Assembly (NCBI GenBank): GCA_963674495.2
Contig: CAXXLG010000002.1
Coordinates: 1-64,000 of the forward strand
Direction of reading: 5' to 3'
DNA length: 64,000 bases
Source: RGIG3178 sp963674495
GTDB taxonomy: Bacteria; Bacillota; Clostridia; Christensenellales; QAND01
Of the stretch, positions 57,213 to 64,000 are shown piece after piece. Both the position numbers and the translations under genes were made by a program. The notes under the pieces are model-generated. The model did no database searches. It saw nothing but the letters and a program-made list of their open reading frames with translations, and was not told the origin of the DNA. The first letter of the stretch is position 1, and every line of letters starts with the position of its first letter.

Positions 57213-58936
57213 TAGTTCTTCACCTCTTCCTGCTGGGAATCATTGATTTCTTTGTATATATTGTTGCTGCGCAAAAGCGTGTCGTGGTCGCCAATGCCCG
57301 CGATGCGCCCCTTATCCAGAACGATGATCGTGTCCGCCTCGCGCACCGAACTGATCTTCTGCGCAATGATGAACGTGGTGGTATCTTTAAGGGATGTATG
57401 GAACGCCTCTTTAATCCTTGCTTCGGTGGCAGAATCGACCGCGCTTGTGCTGTCGTCCAGTATCAATATCCTGGGCTTTTTGGCCATCGCCCGCGCGATG
57501 CACAGGCGTTGCCTCTGTCCGCCAGATAGGTTGACGCCGCCCTGCCCAAGCACGGTATCGTAACCCTGTTCCATATCCATAATAAAGCCGTGGGCCTGTG
57601 CCGCTTTGGCCGCCTGCTCAATTTCATCCATCGATGCGTCCGGCCCGCCCCATTGAATGTTTTCTTTGATTGATCCTGAAAACAGCGTGTTCCGCTGCAT
57701 CACCATCCCGATGCCCTCTCTGAGGTTTTCAAGCGTGTATTCTCTGACATCGTGTCCGTCAATGAGCACCCGTCCGCTGTCAGCATCGTATAGCCGGGCG
57801 ATCAGCGACACCAGTGATGTTTTGCCCGAACCGGTGGATCCGACAATGGCCAACACCTGCCCCGCTTGCGCTGTGAAACTGATATCGCTGAGCACCGCAT
57901 CTTCCGCGCCCTTATTGTAGGAAAAGCCAACATGCTCAAATTCCACGCGCCCGTGCCTTACATGAAGGCCCTCATTGGGTCCGTCGATGATATCCACCTT
58001 CGTGTCCATCACTTCTAAAATGCGTTTGGTGGACGCACGTGAACGGGAAAAGATCATAAACATGCGGGACAATCCCATCAGCGCCATGAGTATCTGCGTC
58101 ATGTAGCTGATAAAGGACATGAGCTCTCCTGTGAACATCTGTCCCTGTCCGATCAGATTGCCACCGAACCACATGACAAGCACAATGGTGAAGTTCATCA
58201 GAAGCATCATTACGGGCATGGTGAGTATCACGACGTTCATGGCATGTATAGAAGCCCCGATCAAATTGTCGTTGGCCGCGGTGAACTTGCGCTTTTCCGT
58301 CTTTTGTGTCACAAAGGATTTGACCACCCGAACGTTGGTCAGATTTTCCTGCACGTCCTCGTTGAGCTTATCGAGATCGCCCTGCATCTTGGTAAACAAA
58401 GGTAGACCTTTGCCTATGATGAAGATGAGCGTAACGGTCAAAACAGGCATGGCAACAATCAACAGCAGCGCCAGCTTTGCATTGAGCGTAAACGCCAAAA
58501 TCGTCGCCATAATCAGCGTAAGCGGCGCCCGTATCAACATGCGCATCACGATCATCGCCGTTTGCTGGATGGTGTTAACGTCGTTGGTCAGCCTCGTTAC
58601 CAAAGAAGCGGACCCGAATTTGTCGATGTTGGCAAAGCTGAATTCCTGAATTTTGGAAAACAAATCCAGCCGAAGTTCCGCGCCCATGCCCTGGCTGGCT
58701 ATGGACGAGAAATACACGCTGCCAAAGTTGGTGGCAAGCGCCACAAGCGCAAGCCCCACCATCCACAGGCCGGTGCGCACGATGTATGCGATGTTTTGCC
58801 CGTTTATGCCGATGTCAACAATTTTGGACATCAACACCGGCTGGACGATCTCGGCCAGTACGTCGATGATCAGCAAGGCCGGCCCTGCCATGGCTGCAAA
58901 CCTGTACTTTTTGAAATAGACAAAAAATCTCTTCAT
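57212..58936 (-). CDS. ABC exporter half-transporter, degenerate-site subunit
   Basis: A 574-residue MDR-type ABC protein: six helices (about 15-310) then the ATPase domain with Walker A G-S-T-G-S-G-K-T-S, signature L-S-G-G-Q and Walker B I-L-I-L-D-D-S-T. The aspartate in place of the catalytic glutamate, and the altered H-loop (A-Q-K-I-S in place of A-H-R), mark the degenerate half of a heterodimeric exporter. The start was set at MKRFFVY, with GGGGAG upstream. It lies 37 bases after the marR stop in the same operon. Confidence 0.92.
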   Translation of the reverse strand: MKRFFVYFKKYRFAAMAGPALLIIDVLAEIVQPVLMSKIVDIGINGQNIAYIVRTGLWMVGLALVALATNFGSVYFSSIASQGMGAELRLDLFSKIQEFSFANIDKFGSASLVTRLTNDVNTIQQTAMIVMRMLIRAPLTLIMATILAFTLNAKLALLLIVAMPVLTVTLIFIIGKGLPLFTKMQGDLDKLNEDVQENLTNVRVVKSFVTQKTEKRKFTAANDNLIGASIHAMNVVILTMPVMMLLMNFTIVLVMWFGGNLIGQGQMFTGELMSFISYMTQILMALMGLSRMFMIFSRSRASTKRILEVMDTKVDIIDGPNEGLHVRHGRVEFEHVGFSYNKGAEDAVLSDISFTAQAGQVLAIVGSTGSGKTSLVSLIARLYDADSGRVLIDGHDVREYTLENLREGIGMVMQRNTLFSGSIKENIQWGGPDASMDEIEQAAKAAQAHGFIMDMEQGYDTVLGQGGVNLSGGQRQRLCIARAMAKKPRILILDDSTSAVDSATEARIKEAFHTSLKDTTTFIIAQKISSVREADTIIVLDKGRIAGIGDHDTLLRSNNIYKEINDSQQEEVKN

Positions 58937-58973
58937 AAACTGCTCCCCATAACAATCCATTTATAATCCGATA

Positions 58974-59399
58974 TCAACCGCATAGGTTTTCGCTGAGCTT
59001 TTGAAATATTGCGGTCAAGCTTCGCATCTCGTTTTCATCGAAACCCGCGTACATCCGCTCAAAAACCAGATCAATCTGTTTTCGGCACGCGTTGGCTGTC
59101 TCTTTGCCAAACTCCGTCAACTCGATGCGGTTTCGTCGAAGATCCTTTTGATCCGGCGTCTTTGAAACAAATCCGGCCTTGAGAAGCCGCCGGATAGAAA
59201 CGGCCACGGTGGCCTGGCTAATGTCCAGGCGCTTGGATATATCCTTTTGCGTGCAGCCTCCCGCGTTCAAAAGCGTAAACAGGATGGGCGGCTGTCCATG
59301 GTAAAGCCCGTTTCGGGATAATATAGCCCGCATGCTGCGACGATAGCAGTGGTTCATCCGCCGAAACTCCTTCTCCAACAATGCCAGTTCCCCGTTCAT
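58974..59399 (-). CDS. MarR-family regulator of the ABC exporter
   Basis: A 141-residue winged-helix regulator. The recognition region is T-Q-K-D-I-S-K-R-L-D-I-S-Q-A-T-V-A-V-S-I-R-R-L (about 62-84), and the wing D-Q-K-D-L-R-R-N-R-I-E-L-T follows. The start was set at MNGELALL, with GGGAGGG upstream; the longer frame runs through the promoter. It is first in an operon with the two exporter genes and probably represses its own promoter at the dyad 59424-59442. Confidence 0.9.
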   Translation of the reverse strand: MNGELALLEKEFRRMNHCYRRSMRAILSRNGLYHGQPPILFTLLNAGGCTQKDISKRLDISQATVAVSIRRLLKAGFVSKTPDQKDLRRNRIELTEFGKETANACRKQIDLVFERMYAGFDENEMRSLTAIFQKLSENLCG

Positions 59400-59423
59400 T
59401 GCGCATCCCTCCCAATTAATTAG

Positions 59424-59474
59424 CCGATTAATTATTAGTCGGTTAAGTATATGTCTAAAATATGAACAAGTCAA
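59424..59474 (-). promoter_or_regulatory. marR-ABC promoter with MarR operator
   Basis: On the minus strand -35 TTGACT (59469-59474) and -10 TATACT (59446-59451) are 17 bases apart. Directly downstream is the 19-base near-perfect dyad CCGATTAATTATTAGTCGG (59424-59442 on the plus strand), symmetric at 16 of 18 paired positions. It covers the expected transcription start, as for an autorepressing MarR protein. Confidence 0.7.
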
Positions 59475-59724
59475 TCAATATTGGATTTAATTTTCAAAGC
59501 ATTTCCGATATCAAAAGTGGAAAAGAGCATTCGCTTCATAGAAAGGCTTTTTAATGCAACAAATGATTTGTGCGCCATCGTGAAAACCGAATAGGCTTAT
59601 TGAGTGTGCTGTACCATTTACCATAATTGTACATTTTGCGTAATATATTTATACGCATATTTTCATATAAATGTTTTAAATTGATTATGTCCATTATGTC
59701 AAACTCTTTCTATCGGCTCCATAC

Positions 59725-59772
59725 GGTTGTGCCAAAGGCATCTTTCGCCCTTCGCCATCGGAAAGCAACGAC
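59725..59772. repeat. Possible 65-bp-family repeat, partial copy
   Basis: GGTTGTGCCAAAGGCATCTT followed by TCGCCCTTCGCCATCGGAAA has the left-half blocks of the copy at 49671, but the G-rich right end is weak. The rest of 59475-59844 is AT-rich with no gene. Confidence 0.3.
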
Positions 59773-59844
59773 GTTTACAAACATCGTTTGCTTAGTTCAT
59801 TCTGCCGATTGAAAGCACACATCCATAAAACAAAAAACACGGTT

Positions 59845-59873
59845 TTGACACAGCTTCACATGTATAATATAAC
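59845..59873 (+). promoter_or_regulatory. Promoter of the polyferredoxin operon
   Basis: TTGACA (59845-59850), 17-base spacer, TATAAC (59868-59873), 22 bases before the ATG at 59896. Confidence 0.5.
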
Positions 59874-59895
59874 AAAGGACACAAGGGGGGATTTT

Positions 59896-60741
59896 ATGAA
59901 ATCAAAAAGGAACGGGGCACAGACCGTCAGAACCATCGTGCAGATCTCCGTTTTCGCACTGGTTCTGCTCATTGTTTTGGGCAAAACACTGGCGGAAAGC
60001 GGTATCGCGCTGCCGTTTGCACCCGACGTATCGCTGCATGCGATATGCCCGTTCGGCGGCGTGGCCACGCTGTACACCTTTGCAACAACGGGCACGTTTA
60101 TCCAGAAGATACACAGCTCTTCGTTCATATTGATGGGATTAGGCGTCGTCGTCGCCCTTTTATTCGGCACGATCTTTTGCGGCTACGTCTGTCCGTTCGG
60201 CTCGTTTCAAGAGTGGATCGGCAAGATCGGGAAAAAGTTGTTTCCCAAAAAGTACAACCGCTTTGTTCCCAAAAATCTCGACCGCGTCCTTCGGTATCTG
60301 CGCTACGTCGTGCTCGGCCTGATCGTCTACCAGAGCGCCGTCACCACCAAACTCATCTTTGAGTCCGTCGATCCGTACTACGCGTTGTTCCACTTGTTCA
60401 CCGGCGAGGTTGCCATCACGGCATACATCGTGCTCATCACCATCGCAATCCTGTCGCTGTTTGTCGAGCGGCCCTGGTGCAAATACCTGTGCCCATACGG
60501 CGCGTTTTTGGGACTTTTTAACACGATTCGCATCTTCAAAATCCGTAGCAACAAGGATACCTGCATCGATTGCAAACAGTGCGACAACGTGTGCCCGATG
60601 AACATTGAGGTGTCAAAGCATACCGTGATACGCGATCCTCAATGCATCACGTGCCACAAATGCACCGATTCCAACATCTGTCCCGTCGCGGACACCATGA
60701 GCATTTCCATACGAAAGGACGGTGGCAGCCGTGAGGATTAA
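59896..60741 (+). CDS. Membrane 4Fe-4S polyferredoxin (NapH/YccM-like)
   Basis: A 281-residue membrane protein with about five helices. It has two Cys-pair loops, C-G-Y-V-C-P-F-G and C-K-Y-L-C-P-Y-G, as in NapH/NosR-type electron-transfer proteins, and a C-terminal soluble tail with two ferredoxin sites (C-I-D-C-K-Q-C-D-N-V-C-P and C-I-T-C-H-K-C...C-P). A further A-I-C-P-F-G-G sits in the first outer loop. The start has AAGGGGGG upstream. It probably moves electrons across or along the membrane. The next gene overlaps it and may be a partner. Confidence 0.88.
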   Translation: MKSKRNGAQTVRTIVQISVFALVLLIVLGKTLAESGIALPFAPDVSLHAICPFGGVATLYTFATTGTFIQKIHSSSFILMGLGVVVALLFGTIFCGYVCPFGSFQEWIGKIGKKLFPKKYNRFVPKNLDRVLRYLRYVVLGLIVYQSAVTTKLIFESVDPYYALFHLFTGEVAITAYIVLITIAILSLFVERPWCKYLCPYGAFLGLFNTIRIFKIRSNKDTCIDCKQCDNVCPMNIEVSKHTVIRDPQCITCHKCTDSNICPVADTMSISIRKDGGSRED

Positions 60742-61213
60742 ACCGCAGACGGCGATTGTGGTCACCATCGCCATTTTTGCAATTGGCATCGCGGTCACCT
60801 CCGCACTGGGCCTGTGGTCCACAAAGTCGAACAAGACACCCCGGCGTTACGCCCAAAACGAGGAATCCGCCGGATCGTACGATCCGGGTGACATCCGCGG
60901 CTCGTACACCTTTGACGAGATCAGCAATCTGTTCAACGTCCCCATAGAGGACCTGTGCGCCGCATTCTCGGTGGATGCGGACTTGGCGGATTCGTTCCGG
61001 TGCAAGGACCTTGAAAGCGTATTTGCCGGTTCATCATACGATATCGGCACCGGATCGGTTCGAATGTTCGTCGCCTTATATCAAAACCTGCCCTACGACC
61101 CGCCGGAGGAGATGTATCTGCCCGAAGCGGCGTCAGGCATTCTAAAAGAAAATTGCAGTCTTTCCCAGAATCAACTCAGCTACCTGGAAACCCATACCGT
61201 TTCCTTTCCCTGA
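60731..61213 (+). CDS. Membrane-anchored protein of unknown function, partner of the polyferredoxin
   Basis: A 160-residue protein with one N-terminal membrane helix (A-I-V-V-T-I-A-I-F-A-I-G-I-A-V) and a soluble part built of two similar stretches of the type S-Y-T-F-D-E-I-S-N-L-F-N-V-P and D-L-A-D-S-F-R-C-K-D-L-E. The start is uncertain: GTG at 60731 follows GGTGG at 5 bases, while a GTG at 60722 is also possible. It overlaps the polyferredoxin gene, so the two are probably a functional pair. The family was not recognised. Confidence 0.65.
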   Translation: MRIKPQTAIVVTIAIFAIGIAVTSALGLWSTKSNKTPRRYAQNEESAGSYDPGDIRGSYTFDEISNLFNVPIEDLCAAFSVDADLADSFRCKDLESVFAGSSYDIGTGSVRMFVALYQNLPYDPPEEMYLPEAASGILKENCSLSQNQLSYLETHTVSFP

Positions 61214-61358
61214 CGCACCGATTTTTAATTCAATGCCGGTATGATTGGTTCAATCCAAAGTTCCGGCTGTCGGTGCCGGGAAGCACCGGATTGGATTTCC
61301 CAACGTATTATATGTTGACCATGGTTCATGGCAAATAAGACGCTTGGGGGGATTTCAT

Positions 61359-61541
61359 ATGGGATTTTCGGGCGGAACAGGCTGTGACTGCCACAACAAC
61401 ATTCTACCTCTTATCATCTTTTTGTGTTGTTGCTGCAGAAGCAGTTGCATAATCCCGATCCTGATCCTGTTGTGTTGCTGCTGTGATCGCGACAGGCGCT
61501 GCGGGCCTGAAGGTCCGGCACGCGCGGGATATAGGCACTAA
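61359..61541 (+). CDS. Small membrane protein with two Cys4 clusters (60 aa)
   Basis: GGGGGGA lies 7 bases before the ATG. After a Gly-rich start (G-F-S-G-G-T-G-C-D-C-H) there are two short hydrophobic segments, each ending in four consecutive cysteines: P-L-I-I-F-L-C-C-C-C and I-L-I-L-L-C-C-C-C. A basic tail rich in Arg, Gly and Pro follows. No family is recognised. The cysteine clusters could bind metal, be acylated, or be part of a cross-linked spore structure. A strong terminator follows directly. Confidence 0.65.
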   Translation: MGFSGGTGCDCHNNILPLIIFLCCCCRSSCIIPILILLCCCCDRDRRCGPEGPARAGYRH

Positions 61542-61549
61542 AGCGGCGC

Positions 61550-61580
61550 AAAAAACGGGGGCAAATGCCCCCGTTTTGCC
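61550..61580 (+). terminator. Rho-independent terminator after the Cys-cluster gene
   Basis: AAAACGGGGGC pairs perfectly with GCCCCCGTTTT around AAAT. Confidence 0.85.
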
Positions 61581-61741
61581 GTGCAATTCACAGTACACCC
61601 CCAACGGCGTACCACGCATATGCGGGCGCGATGGGCTGGATATCCATGCCGCCGTCAAACGGTTTTTGCCATATATCTCACCGATCGGCCGCCCCGTCAA
61701 TACATTGGTAGTAGCTCGATGCCTTTGGATTGGTGAAAGAT

Positions 61742-62209
61742 ATGGAATTGGATTTTGAAGATATCATTGCGCATATAAAAAACCACGCTTACAAATTGGT
61801 CGGCTCGGGATCGGGTCGAAGCGTATTCGATATGGGCAACGGCAACGTTGTCAAGTTTGCGCGAAACCGCAAAGGGTTGGCGCAAAATACGGTGGAATAC
61901 CAGATTTCGCAAAGCAGCGAATCTCCCCTGTTCGCTAGGATCCACCGCGTATCCGAAGATTATATGCTGTTGATCATGGAAAAAGCGGACCGCATCCGCA
62001 GCATGACGGAGGTCCTCCGATATTTGCAGGTCAAAAACAGCTACGAGTTCTTTCATATTCAGGAATTGCTGGATATGGCGCGTGCCCACGGTCTGCTGCT
62101 CAATGATCTATACCGCACGGTCAACTGGGGACGGATCGGAGATCGATACGTTATCATCGATTACGGTTTTACGCGCATTGTCAAAAAGCGGTACTATACA
62201 CCGTTTTGA
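61742..62209 (+). CDS. Small protein-kinase-like protein
   Basis: A 155-residue protein with a kinase-like N-lobe: a glycine-rich loop G-S-G-S-G-R-S-V-F (about 17-25) and a candidate ATP-binding lysine in N-V-V-K-F-A (about 35). A hinge-like Y-M-L-L-I-M-E-K-A follows, and near the end comes V-I-I-D-Y-G-F, a DFG-like motif. The usual catalytic-loop HxD-N is represented at best by L-L-N-D-L-Y. This is a very short member of the kinase-like superfamily. Whether it is active is unclear. ATG at 61742 was preferred over the TTG at 61730 because of GGTGA upstream. Confidence 0.6.
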   Translation: MELDFEDIIAHIKNHAYKLVGSGSGRSVFDMGNGNVVKFARNRKGLAQNTVEYQISQSSESPLFARIHRVSEDYMLLIMEKADRIRSMTEVLRYLQVKNSYEFFHIQELLDMARAHGLLLNDLYRTVNWGRIGDRYVIIDYGFTRIVKKRYYTPF

Positions 62210-62239
62210 CCCGCGAAGCATAGGCATCGGGTACCGGTG

Positions 62240-62266
62240 CGGCGCGCTTTTGAACGCGCTTTTTTC
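62240..62266 (+). terminator. Rho-independent terminator after the kinase-like gene
   Basis: GCGCG (62242-62246) pairs with CGCGC (62255-62259) and six T follow. Confidence 0.7.
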
Positions 62267-62276
62267 GTTGCCATCA

Positions 62277-63251
62277 TCACCGAAACAATAATAATCCATA
62301 CGAAACATAGATCAATAACAGCGCCAGACCCTGTAACCGCATGGTCTTACCGTATATCATGATAGGAACCGTCAAAAGCAGCATGGGGATCAGCGAAAAA
62401 CAAAGATCGGTGGTCAGCGAACCCAACGGTGGCATGGGCATCGGCGAAATCACCGAGGAAATGCCGACAACCACCGTTAGGTTCATGAAATTGGCGCCGA
62501 TGATGTTGCCCAAAGACACCGCACCGTGGCCCTTGACAATGGACGAGATGGCGGTAACCAGCTCCGGCAGCGATGTGCCCAGTGCAATGAATGAAAGCGC
62601 GATGATGCGTTCGGGCACCTTGAGGTACTGCGCGATGCACATACCGTTGTTGATCAAAAGCTGCGATCCAACAAGGATGGCGGCGACGGCAGCACCGAAC
62701 GCGAAAATATGCCACACAAAAGGCTTCTCCTTTGCCCGATCAACGCTAACCGGTGCTATACACGCGCCTTGGAAGGCACGGCTTGACCTCCGAATGCTAC
62801 TGACGATGAACAGCGCAAACAGCGCAAGAAACAGCAATCCCACCGCGGGGTGAATCATGCCGAAGATTTCGCTTGCAATTAAAAACACGCCGCTGGCGGC
62901 GAAAAAATAGCCCGTCTCCCGCGATATCTCATGGCGGCTTACCACCGTAGGCGCCATGAGAAGCAGCAAACCCGCAATCAGCGTTGTGTTGCATGTGATC
63001 GATCCAATGGCGTTGCCGTAGGCGATGTCGGTGATGCCGTCAAGCGAAGCCAACGCGGACACCGTTACCTCCGGCAGCGTCGTGCCGATGCTGACGATGG
63101 TGGCACCGATGATCACTTCGGGTATACAAAACCGGCGCGCAAAATACACGGCTTCGTCCACGAAAACATCGCCGCCCTTGCACAACAGCACAAACCCACA
63201 TAAAAAAAGCAGTACAACAACGGTCACACGATTTCTCCGTTTCTTGTTCAC
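62277..63251 (-). CDS. Na+/Ca2+ exchanger-family antiporter (YrbG-like)
   Basis: A 324-residue membrane protein with about ten helices and the two inverted alpha-repeats of the CaCA superfamily: G-A-T-I-V-S-I-G-T-T-L-P-E-V-T-V-S with G-N-A-I-G-S, and S-F-I-A-L-G-T-S-L-P-E-L-V-T-A with G-N-I-I-G-A-N-F. The ion-binding glutamate follows T-L-P or S-L-P in each. It probably exchanges sodium or protons for calcium across the cytoplasmic membrane. The start is a GTG at 63249-63251 with only a weak GGA upstream. Confidence 0.9.
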   Translation of the reverse strand: MNKKRRNRVTVVVLLFLCGFVLLCKGGDVFVDEAVYFARRFCIPEVIIGATIVSIGTTLPEVTVSALASLDGITDIAYGNAIGSITCNTTLIAGLLLLMAPTVVSRHEISRETGYFFAASGVFLIASEIFGMIHPAVGLLFLALFALFIVSSIRRSSRAFQGACIAPVSVDRAKEKPFVWHIFAFGAAVAAILVGSQLLINNGMCIAQYLKVPERIIALSFIALGTSLPELVTAISSIVKGHGAVSLGNIIGANFMNLTVVVGISSVISPMPMPPLGSLTTDLCFSLIPMLLLTVPIMIYGKTMRLQGLALLLIYVSYGLLLFR

Positions 63252-63391
63252 TCCGTTTTCCGGTTCGTAGTCTTGCCTGCATACCCCCCATCCGGGCCGC
63301 TGCGCCCGGTTTAAGCGTACGCAAAGGACAGCATATCACCGCATGCCCGTACGGTCAATTGGCAATGCTGCCCGGCCGGATCGTCGGTACG

Positions 63392-64000
63392 TCAACCGAT
63401 ATCCAACAGTTCATCGTAATTGTCACACATCATAGCCTTTAAGTCCTTTTCGCTCACACCCAAGTGGTACAGCGTTTGGGCAAACGTTCGCGTCATTTCG
63501 GGCGCGATTGTTTTGGTAGGTCGCCCGGTATCGCTGGATATGATGATGCGCCCGGCTCCCGCGCGCCGCATCGTTTCCACGTACAAGCCAATGTCGATGG
63601 GCTTGGGGATGGGATTGAGTGCGTTGCCCGCACAGAACCCAAGCGTAGCGCCTGATCCACCGAACATTCGGGCGGTGCAAAGAACGGATGAGTCATCACG
63701 ATTCTCTTACATCCCATATCCTGCGCCGCCTCGATGACCATCAGCGCCTCCTGTGTCGAAAGATGCCCCGTTGCGATGATGGCGTTATGCTGCCTGACCA
63801 GTTCAAGGATATGGTATACTCCCTCCACCAGCTCACCGTTTTGATCCAGAACGAATATACCATCCATCGGATAGCTCCGCTTGCCGTCCCCCATGGCGCC
63901 GAACGCGCCCAAAAGGCCGGTCTCCTGATAGTGGGCCAGCGAATGGTACATCAGCATCCATACGATGACCGCACCCAGTTTCAGCGCCGCATCCACAGCC
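63392..64000 (-). pseudogene. Frameshifted, window-truncated DUF6282-like metal-dependent hydrolase
   Basis: The frame entering from the right edge reads as the middle of an amidohydrolase-like protein (A-A-L-K-L-G-A-V-I-V-W-M, A-I-I-A-T-G-H-L-S, R-I-V-M-T-H-P-F-F) and leaves that family after Q-A-L-R-L-G at about 63650. The continuation (F-C-A-G-N-A-L-N-P-I-P-K-P, then I-I-S-S-D-T-G, ending at 63392) is in another frame. A single-base difference near 63645 would restore one protein. The true start lies beyond the window. This is either a genuine frameshift or a read error. Confidence 0.65.

Noticed and set aside
1..64000. CRISPR array, transposase, integrase or phage genes
   Set aside because: No direct-repeat/spacer pattern and no such protein families were seen. 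The interspersed repeats are irregularly placed and differ from CRISPR repeats.

Overview
The window looks like the chromosome of a strictly anaerobic, endospore-forming member of the Clostridia (Bacillota) of moderate GC content. The evidence is a three-gene [FeFe]-hydrogenase operon (hydCBA), an oxygen-sensitive hybrid-cluster protein with its ferredoxin, and a set of spore genes (spore photoproduct lyase, cotJABC, a LysM/GH18 cortex hydrolase). Strong Shine-Dalgarno sequences and frequent ATGA or TAATG overlaps between consecutive genes also fit. No rRNA, tRNA, CRISPR array, transposase or phage module was found.

Layout. 0-2.7 kb: a cupin-hcp-ferredoxin operon on the minus strand, behind a palindrome placed like a class II Crp/Fnr-family site. 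2.9-5.4 kb: a LuxC/LuxE fatty-acid reductase pair. 5.7-11.3 kb: an MFS transporter, PpnP, a self-regulated TetR/ABC export cassette and a LysE-type exporter. 11.4-19.7 kb: an XRE-cupin regulator, several secreted lipoproteins including a decayed paralogue, two tiny hydrophilic proteins, another MFS transporter and a GNAT acetyltransferase.

20.0-38.7 kb is a surface-polysaccharide locus. The minus-strand part holds a complete pseudaminic-acid (or close nonulosonate) pathway, pseB-pseF-pseI-pseHG-pseC, with its own promoter. It follows a Wzx flippase, three GT2 and one GT4 glycosyltransferases, UDP-galactopyranose mutase, and a Wzy-like polymerase fused to a GT52-like (sialyltransferase-type) domain. 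The plus-strand part holds a YerB-like lipoprotein, an LCP ligase and an initiating phosphoglycosyl transferase. Together these could start, build, decorate with nonulosonate, flip, polymerise and anchor a glycan. The locus abuts a truncated ABC-ATPase gene at 20.0 kb and carries a GT2 fragment, which are scars of insertion or rearrangement.

39.0-44.8 kb: hydCBA, with HydB carrying a C-terminal GltD/NfnB-like flavoprotein module and a Rex-like site over the promoter. 44.9-49.3 kb: an OGG-type glycosylase, a MerR/TipAS regulator with a 19-bp-spacer promoter, a short DUF1540 gene, spore photoproduct lyase with an unknown helical partner, and a frameshifted membrane gene. 49.7-52.4 kb: spore genes. 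52.6-59.5 kb: VOC and MBL-fold proteins, DUF1836, an SGNH hydrolase, and a MarR-regulated heterodimeric ABC exporter. 59.9-64 kb: a membrane polyferredoxin with an unknown partner, a Cys-cluster membrane peptide, a kinase-like small protein, a Na+/Ca2+-type exchanger and a frameshifted DUF6282-like hydrolase cut by the window end.

Scattered through the intergenic spaces are two families of short interspersed repeats. One is about 65 bp with at least six copies. The other is about 130 bp with two copies that share an internal hairpin. All identities and similarities were judged by eye.
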